DNA from: Ischnura elegans
Taxonomy: Eukaryota; Arthropoda; Insecta; Odonata; Coenagrionidae
Direction of reading: 5' to 3'
Assembly: GCF_921293095.1 (NCBI RefSeq)
Contig: NW_025791669.1
Location: 310,001 to 374,000 of the forward strand
Length of the DNA: 64,000 nt
The stretch's first letter is position 1. Each line of letters begins with the position of its first letter. The notes beneath the pieces were generated by a model that had not been told where the DNA came from, ran no database searches, and was given only the letters and a program-made list of their open reading frames with translations. Shown here in pieces: positions 35,054 through 44,025 of the stretch. The translations under genes were made by a program, and so were the position numbers.

Positions 35054-36060
35054 TGGAATGGAGTAAGCAATATATGTTATTGCCATGCGGAGTGTGTGGA
35101 AGCACTTAAATATTTTCGTTATGAGTGTTATACTTTTCCCCATATGATGTTTTTTTTTCAATGTAGGAAGTAGAGTAGCACCTATTCTCGCACAATCTTA
35201 TTTTTTGTCAACTGAAATGTTACACATGAAATTGAATGTAACAGCAAACCTAAGGTAATACTATGATAATATGCATGGGAAGGAAACATAAAGATGTGAT
35301 CACGCCCATGAATTGGTATTCATAATAGTATTGGCATTAGTTTTAACAATGTGTCCAATGCATTACATGGTATTTGTGTGAGATATGTTTATAGAATGCC
35401 GAGTTAGGACAATCATTGCAGCCTGCACTGTGGCAATGGAGGCCTTCTGTTAGTGTTAGCATAGGATGGATGGAATGTTAGTTGGTTTTCATGTACATAC
35501 AAATACAATATGCGTGTCTTAATTTTTGTTTGGGGAGTAGTTGCAGGGTTAACAGGGAATGGGTAAATTTATTCTAAATAGGAGATTATTTCTTGTGGCA
35601 GGAAAAGAAAACTCCTGTGTAAGCAGTTAGCAATGTTCCTTGTGCAGGTAGCAATGAAACTGCAAATTGTACTATGTAGTATTGTGTTGCATAGCTTCAG
35701 TTTTCTATTATAGTATTTGTTTTTCCTACATAAGTTACTGCTGTGAAGAATTGAATGTGTGGCTTAGTGTTAAAAGATCCAAGGGAATACGTTACACTTT
35801 TGTTATTGTATCTTTGGAGCAGTGGCAAGCATGGGAACCAACAAGTAATAAAATGATATTGAATGTACCTTAAAAACTTCGTAAGGCTCTCAAGAGAAGT
35901 TAGGTAAAATCAGTATTGGCCCTTTAAGCACGAAGCCACAATTTCAATTGGTAAATGCATTATTTCCCATAGTGGATAAATAGTACTAGTGTGTTTATAT
36001 CTCATGAAGTTGTATTGGATTCAGACTTTGTTAAGTTACCTTTGCCGTAGCATAAAGAAA
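35054..36060. other. no recognised gene
   Basis: Continued G-over-C skew on the plus strand: 17 G to 3 C in 35521-35580. A 68-codon plus frame (35667-35873) is unremarkable. Confidence 0.5.
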
Positions 36061-36364
36061 AGTGTGGAAAGGGTATGACATTCGTCGCTCCGCCAAATAA
36101 GTGTTACGTGGGCAGCTGTGAATGGTTGCAGTGTGAAGTTGGCAGATTGTTGAGTCGTGTTGCCGGGGGCAGGGAAATGAAGTTAGGCGGGTCACATCTT
36201 GGATGCGGTTTGGGGCAAAAATGGGTAGGGCATTGCGAAGAGGGTGTGGGGAATACTGCCATGCGGGTTGCGTGCGTGCAGGAAGCTGTAATGCGGAATG
36301 CAGGGACATTGGGACAGGATAGCAGGTGTATAGGAGATTGTCGTGCTGGTTGCATGGGTACGTA

Positions 36365-36556
36365 GGATGGAAGGATATTGTGAAGCGGGTTGCAGGGGTA
36401 CCCTGGATGTCGTGGTGCGGGTTGCATAGGATGGAAGGCTATTGTGAAGCTGGTTGCCGGGGTACTAAGGATGCCCTCGTGCGGGTCGCATAGGATGGAG
36501 GGTTATTGCGAAGCGGGTTGCAGGGGTACCCAGGATGTCGTGGTGCGGGTGGCATG
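36365..36556. repeat. 64-bp minisatellite, three units
   Basis: Units start at 36365, 36429 and 36493. Each reads GGATGGA(A/G)GG...TATTG, GAAGC(G/T)GGTTGC, GGGGTAC and GTGCGGGT. The flanks (36090-36364 and 36557-36700) contain worn relatives of the same words, so this is the eroded edge of the G-rich field. Confidence 0.9.
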
Positions 36557-36714
36557 GGTATGCAGGATAATGTCTTGTGTGGTGCGCAGGTATTGCGTTG
36601 CTGGTTGCGAGGTGTTTCAGGATGTTGTAGTGCTGGTTGAGGCGTATGCAGGATACTGTTGTGCGGGTTTCATGGTTGACAACAGGGTATGCTTTTTCAG
36701 CTTGTGGCGCGGAG

Positions 36715-39700
36715 GTTAGTGCCGCGGGGGGAAGCGGGTTCTACCGGGGGGGAGCTCGGGGGGGTTTCTGCCGTGGGGGGCGGTGCAACCCGGGGGGGGG
36801 GGAACCAGTGCCGTGGGGGGGGGGGGGGGGCTGGTGCCGCGGGGGCCATCTGGTGCCACCGTGGGGGGGGGCCGGTGCCGCGGGGGGCATCTGGTGCCAC
36901 CGTGGGGGGGAGCCGGTTCGAGGGGGGGCGCCGGTGCTAATGGGGGGGGGGAGCCGCCGGTGCGTGGGGGGAGCCGGTGCCAATGGGGGGGGGGGGGAGC
37001 CGCCGGTGCGTGGGGGGAGCCGGTGCATGGGGGGGAGCAGCTGGTGGGGGGAGCCGGTGCGTGGGGGGGGGAGCAGCTGGTGGGGGGAGCCGGTGCGTGG
37101 GGGGGGAGCTGGTGCGTGGGGGGGGGTGCAGCTGGCGCCGGGGGGTTGCAGCTGGCGGGGGGGGGAGCAGGCGGTGCGTGTGGGGGGGGGGGAGCCGGTG
37201 CTGCCGTGGTGGGGGGGGGAGCCGGTGCTGCCCGGGGGGGGAGCCGGTGCTGCCGTGGGGGGGGGGGAGCCGGTGCTGCCCGGGGGGGGGAGCCGGTGCT
37301 GCCCGGGGGGGGGGAGCCGGTGCGTGGGGGGGGAGCCGGTGCGTGGGGGGGGAGCAGCTGGTGGGGGGGGGAGCAGCTGGTGCAGTGGGGGGGGAGCAGC
37401 TGGTGGGGGGGAGCCGGTGCGTGGGGTGGAGCAGCTGGTGGGGGGGGAGCAGCTGGTGGGGGGGGAGCAGCTGGTGCAGTGGGGGGGAGCAGCTGGTGGG
37501 GGGGGGAGCAGCCGGTGGGGGGGGGAGCCGGTGCGTGGGGGGGGGAGAAGCTGGTGCAGTGGGGGGGGAGCAGCTGGTGCAGTGGGGGGGAGCAGCCGGT
37601 GCGTGGGGGGGGGGGGAGCCGGTGCTTGGGGGGGGGGGGGGGGAGCAGCTGGTGCAGTGGGGGGGGAGCAGCCGGGTGCGGGGGGGAGCCGGTGCTTGGG
37701 GGGGGGGGGAGCCGGTGCGTGTGGGGGGGGGGGGGAGCCGGGGCGGGTGGGGGGGGGGGGGGGGAGCCGGTGCGTGTGGTGGGGTAGCAGCTGCTGCCGA
37801 GGGGGGGAGCAGCCGGTGCGTGGGGGGGGGAGCCGGTGCTTGGGGGGGGGGGAGCCGGTGCGTGTGGTGGGGTAGCAGCTGCTGCCGAGGGGGGGAGCAG
37901 CCGGTGCGTGTGGTGGGGTAGCAGCTGCTGCCGAGGGGGGAGCAGCCGGTGCGTGTGGGGGGGGGGGGGAGCCGGTGCGTGTGGGGGGGGGGGGGGGGGA
38001 GCCGGTGCGTGTGGTGGGGTAGCAGCTGCTGCCGAGGGGGGAGCAGCCGGTGCGGTGTGGTGGGGTAGCAGCTGCTGCCGAGGGGGGAGCAGCCGGTGCG
38101 TGTGGGGGGGGGGGGGAGCCGGTGCGTGTGGGGGGGGGGGGGGGGGAGCCGGTGCGTGTGGTGGGGTAGCAGCTGCTGCCGAGGGGGGGAGCAGCCGGTG
38201 CGTGGGGGGGGGGAGCCGGTGCTTGGGGGGGGGAGCCGGTGCGTGTGGTGGGGTAGCAGCTGCTGCCGAGGGGGGGGAGCAGCCGGTGCGTGTGGTGGGG
38301 TAGCAGCTGCTGCCGAGGGGGGGAGCAGCCGGTGCGTGGGGGGGGGAGCCGGTGCGTGGGGGGGGGGAGCCGGTGCGTGGGGAGGGTGGGGTAGCAGCTG
38401 CTGCCGAGGGGGGGAGCAGCCGGGGCGTGGGGGGGGGAGCGCGGTGCGTGGGGGGGGAGCCGGTGCGTGGGGGGGGAGCCGGTGCGTGGGGGGGGAGCCG
38501 GTGCGTGGGGGGGAAGTCGGTGCGTGGGGGGGAGCCGGTGCGTGGGGGGGGGAGCCGGTGCGTGGGGGGGGAGCCGGTGCGTGGGGGGGGGAGCCGGTGC
38601 GTGGGGGGGAAGTCGGTGCGTGGGGGGGAAGTCGGTGCGTGGGGGGGAGCCGGTGCGTGGGGGGGGGAGCCGGTGCGTGTGGTGGGGTAGCAGCTGCTGC
38701 CGAGGGGGGGAGCAGCCGGTGCGTGGGGGGGGGGAGCCGGTGCTTGGGGGGGGGGAGCCGGTGCGTGTGGTGGGGTAGCATCTGCTGCCGAGGGGGGGAG
38801 CAGCCGGTGCGTGGGGGGGGGGAGCCGGTGCGTGTGGTGGGGTAGCAGCTGCTGCCGAGGGGGGGAGCAGCCGGTGCGTGGGGGGGGGGAGCCGGTGCGT
38901 GGGGGGGGAGCCGGTGCGTGGGGGGGGGGAGCCGGTGCGTGGGGGGGGAGCCGGTGCGTGGGGGGGAAGTCGGTGCGTGGGGGGGAGCCGGTGCGTGGGG
39001 GGGGGGAGCCGGTGCGTGTGGTGGGGGTAGCAGCTGCTGCCGAGGGGGGGAGCAGCCGGTGCGTGGGGGGGGGAGCCGGTGCGTGTGGTGGGGTAGCAGC
39101 TGCTGCCGAGGGGGGGAGCAGCCGGTGCGTGGGGGGGGGGGGAGCCGGTGCTTGGGGGGGGGGGAGCCGGTGCGTGTGGTGGGGTAGCATCTGCTGCCGA
39201 GGGGGGGAGCAGCCGGTGCGTGGGGGGGGGGGAGCCGGTGCGTGGGGGGGTGGAGCCGGTGCGTGGGAGGGGAGCCGGTGCGTGGGGGGGGAGCCGGTGC
39301 GTGGTGGGGAAGCCGGTGCGTGGGGGGGAGCCGGTGCGTGGGGGGGAGCAGCTGATGGGGGGGTGCAGTGGGGGGGAAGCCGGTGCGTGGGGGGGAGCCG
39401 GTGCGTGGGGGGGAGCAGCTGATGGGTGAAGCTGGTGCTGCCGTGGGGGGGAGCAGCTGGTGTGTTAATGGGTGAGCCGATGCGTTGGGGGGGAGCAGCT
39501 GGCGGGGGGGGGGAGCCGATGCTTGGGGGGGGGGAGCGGCTGGTTGGGTGGGGTAGCCGGTGTCGTCGTGGGGGGGGGGGATGGAGACCGGTGGTGCCTT
39601 TGGGGGTAACTGGTGCCGTTTGGGGGAGCTGGTGCTGTCGTGGAAGAGTAGTTGCTGCCGGGGGGTAGCAGTTGCTGCCGGGGGGAGCGGTACCAGGGGA

Positions 39701-39720
39701 GGAGGTAGTGTAGGCAATGG
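36715..39720 (+). repeat. 3-kb G-run minisatellite array
   Basis: G runs of about 6 to 17 alternate with short spacers. The commonest unit is GAGCCGGTGCGTG plus a G run (~20 bp). A second is GAGCAGCTGGTG(CAGTG) plus a G run, mostly at 37030-37680. A third, TGTGGTGGGGTAGCAGCTGC plus TGCCGAGGGG, recurs many times from 37770 to 39200. Together they form higher-order blocks. Unit types differ by region: left (CCATCTGGTGCCACCG), middle and right. Glycine-rich plus frames and proline-rich minus frames up to ~900 codons stay open only because the repeat lacks stops. Confidence 0.95.
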
Positions 39721-41360
39721 GGGAGAGGCGATGCTGCCTTTTGGGGGGTCATGTGGCGGTCGGGGAGCTGATGCTGCGTGTGCGGCATCCGGTGCTGCCG
39801 GGAGGAGCTGGTTTTGCTGTGGGGGGATCGATGTCGGGGGCCGTTGCTGTACTGAGGGGGAGCGTTGCAGCTGTTGGGGGGAGGCGCTGGTGGATGGGTA
39901 CGTGCGCCTGGGGGCGTCACCGCTGCAGGGGGTAAGCTGGGTAGTTCGCTGTTAAGGGGTCGGTGTTGTAGTGGAGTAGGGTAGCTGTGGTGCTGCAGGG
40001 ATGGTTGGGGGGGAGATGGATGTTACAGATATGGTGGACGGTGGGGATGGACGGCATTGAGGGGGAAGGCTGTATGGATTTAGAGAAATGAGTTGAAGAT
40101 AGGGTGGTGGTGATTGTGTGCGCGGGAGACTTGTGTTCCCAGTTCACGGTGGAACAGGTAATGGAATAGATGGAAATGGTGTTTGGAACATGTGGTGGAA
40201 AATGCGATTGGTGCGTTACATGATTAGTCTTGCGTGGGAAAGAAATAGTGTGTTATACCGTAGGAAAGTACTCTTTCAATAAATAATATTTTTCAAAAAT
40301 CACATGTCAACATTGCCTAGACCGGAATGATATCAATGTTGAAAACGTTGCCGAGTCATCTTAGTAAGGCTTCACTTGGAATATGTGGAGAAGACAGCGA
40401 TATGTATGTAGTAGATAGTAAATTGTAATTGTTTTTGAGGTTTAAAGTCGTGACAAGGAGCCAGTCTTTTGGGTGAATCTGTAAATGGGTGAATGTGAGG
40501 TATGTTGGGCACTGGTGGTTGGCGTCATATGTCATTGTGTGTAGTAGGCATTTTAGGGTGGGACTTATAAGCGGTTTTGTCATTGTTACGGTCTTGTGTT
40601 CCTATGTTGCCGCGGTAGCAATCTGCTCATAGAAGTGGAGTGCTCATAAGCACATAGAGTGGAAGAGAAGAATATGACGGTTTCACTTTGCAGCGCGTAG
40701 TTTTAGATAAGGCTGGGCTACAGGCAAAGTTCAGTGTCCAACGTGGTAATACCTGCTAAGAGAATGAAGAGGGGACATTCATCGCAACTGAGAATAGTGT
40801 AGATGGCTGTAACACATGTCGTACAGTGTCATTGAAGGGAGCGTTCTGTCGTTGTGGATGGAAATACCGTTAAACGATGGCTGGAAAGTCATATGTGAAT
40901 GTTTTGAGTTGTAATGTGGGGATTGAGGAATATTTTTGGCGAAGGTGTTGACATTAATAAATGTTATTCATTGACGATACAAGGTGCGCGCGCATATTTA
41001 GTAGTGATTGTAATTACGGCATATTCTGCTGGGGAAAGCACTGCTTTGTCTCACGTTGATTTGTAATTATGTGGATAACTATTACATTCAAATCGTGGAT
41101 GTTGGCTATCGCACCTAGTCTGTTTTGTTACACGCAACGGCAACGTTGGCGCTCGGGGACGTTAACTCGACGTCAATGATTCCTCTACGTACGTAAAGGG
41201 TGCTATGATTTATGTTAACCTTGTATGTTAAGTGCTGCAAAGGCTCGTGTATTGGATATGTTGTAAAGATTGGGTTTTGGAAGGCTTTAAAATATTCTTA
41301 GTCAACTTTGAAATGATTTTAGTCATCTGTAAAATGTTTCTAGTCACATGTAAAAGTTTT
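39721..41360. other. decayed G-rich flank, then sequence without a recognised gene
   Basis: Up to about 40,100 the sequence still carries GGGG-rich words. Beyond that there is no gene, but the skew goes on (22 G to 4 C in 40141-40200) to about 41 kb. Confidence 0.5.
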
Positions 41361-41371
41361 TATGTCACGAG

Positions 41372-41853
41372 AGCCGTTCGTTGTGTTCGCGGTGTCCCTT
41401 TCCGATGGCATCCACGGTTGGGCACTCCACCGATGGCGACGTCTGCCAACTCGAGAAACCGCCTCGGCGAAAATTCAGCGAACACGTTACATTTTTGAAC
41501 GATGACTTCATTCCTTAGGACAAGTGCTGGCTGCACTTCACTTTGCTACGCTATAGTTCTTCTGCAATTTATGAATTTGTGGACAATGTCAGTGGTGTAG
41601 GCCTGCTCCGCTGCGCTCCGCAGGCCTATACGACTACAGTGTCCAGAAAGTCAAAACTTGCAGAAGAACTATAGCGTAGCAAAGTGAAGTGCAGCCAGCA
41701 CTTGTCCTAAGGAATGAAGTCATCGTTCAAAAATGTAACGTGTTCGCTGAATTTTCGCCGAGGCGGTTTCTCGAGTTGGCAGACGTCGCCATCGGTGGAG
41801 TGCCCAACCGTGGATGCCATCGGAAAGGGACACCGTGAACACAACGAACGGCT
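41372..41853. repeat. 482-bp palindrome next to histone H1
   Basis: Arms 41372-41567 and 41658-41853 are each 196 bp and differ by one base on my reading (TTCGCGG versus TTCACGG). The 90-bp centre has its own hairpin: TAGGCCTGC (41599-41607) against GCAGGCCTA (41620-41628), with a looser outer pairing GGACA...TGTCC. Both arms encode the same open frame, ending PPRRKFSEHVTFLNDDFIP then TAG; on the left arm the Met is at 41405 and the stop at 41516-41518. Such symmetry means the event is recent. A foldback transposon or a break-repair inverted duplication would both fit. Confidence 0.9.
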
Positions 41854-41929
41854 TTTGGTCGGGTTGGGGGTATAAATCTTAAGTGAAGTGTTCAATGAAA
41901 TATCCTGTTCGCAGTAACGTGGCTGGTGG

Positions 41930-42295
41930 TCAGCTGAAGGACCCCGACGCTCCCTTGCCCTTGGTCTGTACGAGTGTGCCGGAGGTGACGGCGGACTTGA
42001 GGTACTTCTTGATGAAGGGGGAGATCTTCTCGGCGTCGACCTTGTAGGAGGCGGCGATGTACTTCTTGATGGCCTGGAGGGAGGAGCCGCCGCGTTCCTT
42101 GAGGCTCTTGACGGCGTTGTTGACCATCTCGGAGGTCGGTGGATGCGAGGGCTTTGCGCGGGCCTTCTTGGAGGCGGCGCCCTTGCTGGCCTTCTTGGAT
42201 GCTGCGGAGGCGGCGGGCAGGGGCTTGACGGCTGCGGTGCCGGACGGCTGGGCCGCCGGGGGCGCTGCTGCGGCTGCTGCGGTAGCGTCTGCCAT
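41930..42295 (-). CDS. H1: histone H1, truncated after the globular domain
   Basis: A 121-codon frame starting [13 protein letters not shown] (ATG at 42295). Residues 1-50 are an Ala/Pro/Lys tail ([16 protein letters not shown]). Residues about 51-121 are a complete winged-helix linker-histone domain: [67 protein letters not shown]1 normally continues Phe-Lys-Leu and a ~100-residue Lys-rich tail. Here TTC AGC TGA ends the protein, just what losing one A from TTC AAG CTG would give. What follows is not Lys-rich, and the palindrome starts 77 bp on. No histone stem-loop is seen downstream. H1 binds linker DNA mainly through the missing tail, so this is a truncated copy or pseudogene, although the domain itself is undamaged. 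Confidence 0.85.
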   Translation of the reverse strand: MADATAAAAAAPPAAQPSGTAAVKPLPAASAASKKASKGAASKKARAKPSHPPTSEMVNNAVKSLKERGGSSLQAIKKYIAASYKVDAEKISPFIKKYLKSAVTSGTLVQTKGKGASGSFS

Positions 42296-42299
42296 GGTC

Positions 42300-43260
42300 T
42301 CGGACGAGAGGTATGAAGCGATGAAATTTTCGCGTTTCCCACCTTCGAGATATCGTACCATTTCGGAGCGCGTTCGCCGCTGTCGAACTTGTCGTCGGCG
42401 TTCTCCTTCGAATCTTTGTACTCGACTTCGTCTCGCACTTTATCGTTTCGGACGGCGCCGGCGGCTCCGACGTCGGCGTCCGATCTCGACGCGCGAGGCG
42501 ACAGTCCCGGCCGCGCGCGGGCGGCCCGCCGTCGGCGACCGGAACGTCGCGGGCGCCGCGGCGCCCGAGCGAAATACGGCATGTCACCGGCGCGCCTTCC
42601 GACCCGATAATTAAAGTGTCGCCGTGGCGTCGCGGGTTCGCGTGGTCGATCGGCGACCTGCCTCGCCGTTTCTCTGAACCTTCCTGCGTGTGCCGGCACG
42701 CCGGCGCCGGTCTGGACGGCGCCCCGCGGACGGAGAACGATGGTCGGAAGATGTGCCTGTCGGACGGATCGGCGTCGTGTCGCGACGACTCGATCCGCGG
42801 TTGTGCATTCGTCTGTTGCACTTTTCGATCCGAGTTTGCGGCGATTTCGATCGACGATCGAGACGCCACTTCGGCGTCGCCGAAACGCGACTGTTTCCCT
42901 CGATCTCGCCTTTTCGCGACGCCGAAATCACTCTTTCCGCGTGCGACTGCGATCGTTCGCGCTGCCGCGAACCCGCGATCCCCGGGAGAAGCGGACGAAT
43001 GTCCATAATTTTTGTTCTCGTGCCGTTATTCCGCAAACGGCGGCACTCGATTATCGTTTCCCCTTTCCGGCGGGGGCTGAATGTCGCGAGAGTGCTCCGA
43101 TTGCGCCGCGAATCGTGATATTCGAAGGAAATGGAATGACTCCGTTTGACGCTCCTACGGTTTTCGGTTCGCCCCGTTCGTTTCACTCCGTGCGCTTTCT
43201 GTGCCTATTCTGGGGGGAATGTGGTGAATTTGATTCCTGGGCAGGGATTGCGAAAGGTTG
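42300..43260. promoter_or_regulatory. CpG-rich region upstream of histone H1
   Basis: This kilobase is dense in CpG, unlike the surrounding AT-rich DNA. It includes GGGCGCCGCGGCGCCC at about 42551. Several long overlapping frames on both strands are open here because of the composition. It lies on the promoter side of H1 (minus strand). No TATA box at a convincing distance is visible. Confidence 0.5.
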
Positions 43261-44025
43261 GTGAAAAAAAAATTACGCCTCGACGGGAGGGATTGTCGAG
43301 TGAGACTGGCTTTTCCATACTCGAGTCGCAGGATATTTCTGGTCTTGCGTGCGATTCTGGAAATTGATGACTGCGATTTTCTGTGTGTGAGAAGGCTGAT
43401 TTTGAATGACTTTTGTGAAAATGAATTACCGTTCCCTACAACATTGTGACGACGTGGCGCGTTACACGTATTACTTAAATTACCACACGCCACTTCGGGA
43501 TTGGAAATGATGTGTCTTTCCCGCAGGAAACGTGTATTCGTGAATACGGACGTGCAAGGGAAAAGATGTACTCTTCACATCGCCGATCGATAACTTTCCC
43601 TTTGTTCGTTTTTCGTACATTGTTCTGTGGATTAATTCCACTCTCTACGGTAATGTCCAAGTTTGAAACCTAACTTTGCTATTTCCTGAAACGTGGTATT
43701 TGTTGTTTCGGCATTCTTACAATTACCTCTTTTGGCAAATCAATTTTCCTTTGAGTTACTTCGTTTGTCAATATTTCCGATGCATTTCACTGTCTGAATG
43801 CGGAATTACGAAGGAAAAGAGCGAGTACGACTTCGGAGTTATTCCTTTCGAACTTCACATATCCCTATTGCAATGCATGAAGTGACAATCTGCATGTTAT
43901 GACGAAATGTCACACGCCTACGACGAATACATCGTGCGCTGTCGCAGTAGCCACGTATGTGGCATTAACGTAGCTATTATTCTGTCGAACTTTGTCTCCA
44001 AATAATTAATTGTGTCATTTTTCTG
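43261..44025. other. no recognised gene
   Basis: Short frames only. The satellite begins at about 44,026, possibly with a worn half unit before it. Confidence 0.5.

Noticed and set aside
28831-36060. Short frames such as minus 29406-29789 and plus 32770-33006 as genes
   Set aside because: Length expected by chance in AT-rich DNA, no domain, no splice or codon evidence.
36637-39717. Very long open frames in the G-run array (proline-rich on minus, up to ~900 codons; glycine-rich on plus)
   Set aside because: Stops cannot arise in this repeat in most frames. Several frames on both strands are open over the same DNA, and run-length changes would shift any true frame. Low-complexity artefacts.
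41372-41853. Viral terminal hairpin (T-shaped palindrome)
   Set aside because: No viral gene is nearby and both arms carry the same ordinary open frame. The shape alone does not support it.
42450-42620. Possible ribosomal DNA spacer because of the GC-rich wording
   Set aside because: No recognisable 18S, 5.8S or 28S core sequence is present. A CpG-rich upstream region is enough.
41707-42869. Long minus frames overlapping H1 (330 and 325 codons) and the plus frame 42057-42614
   Set aside because: They overlap the clear H1 frame or lie in the CpG-rich upstream region, are Arg/Pro/Ser-rich and have no domain. GC-rich composition removes stops.
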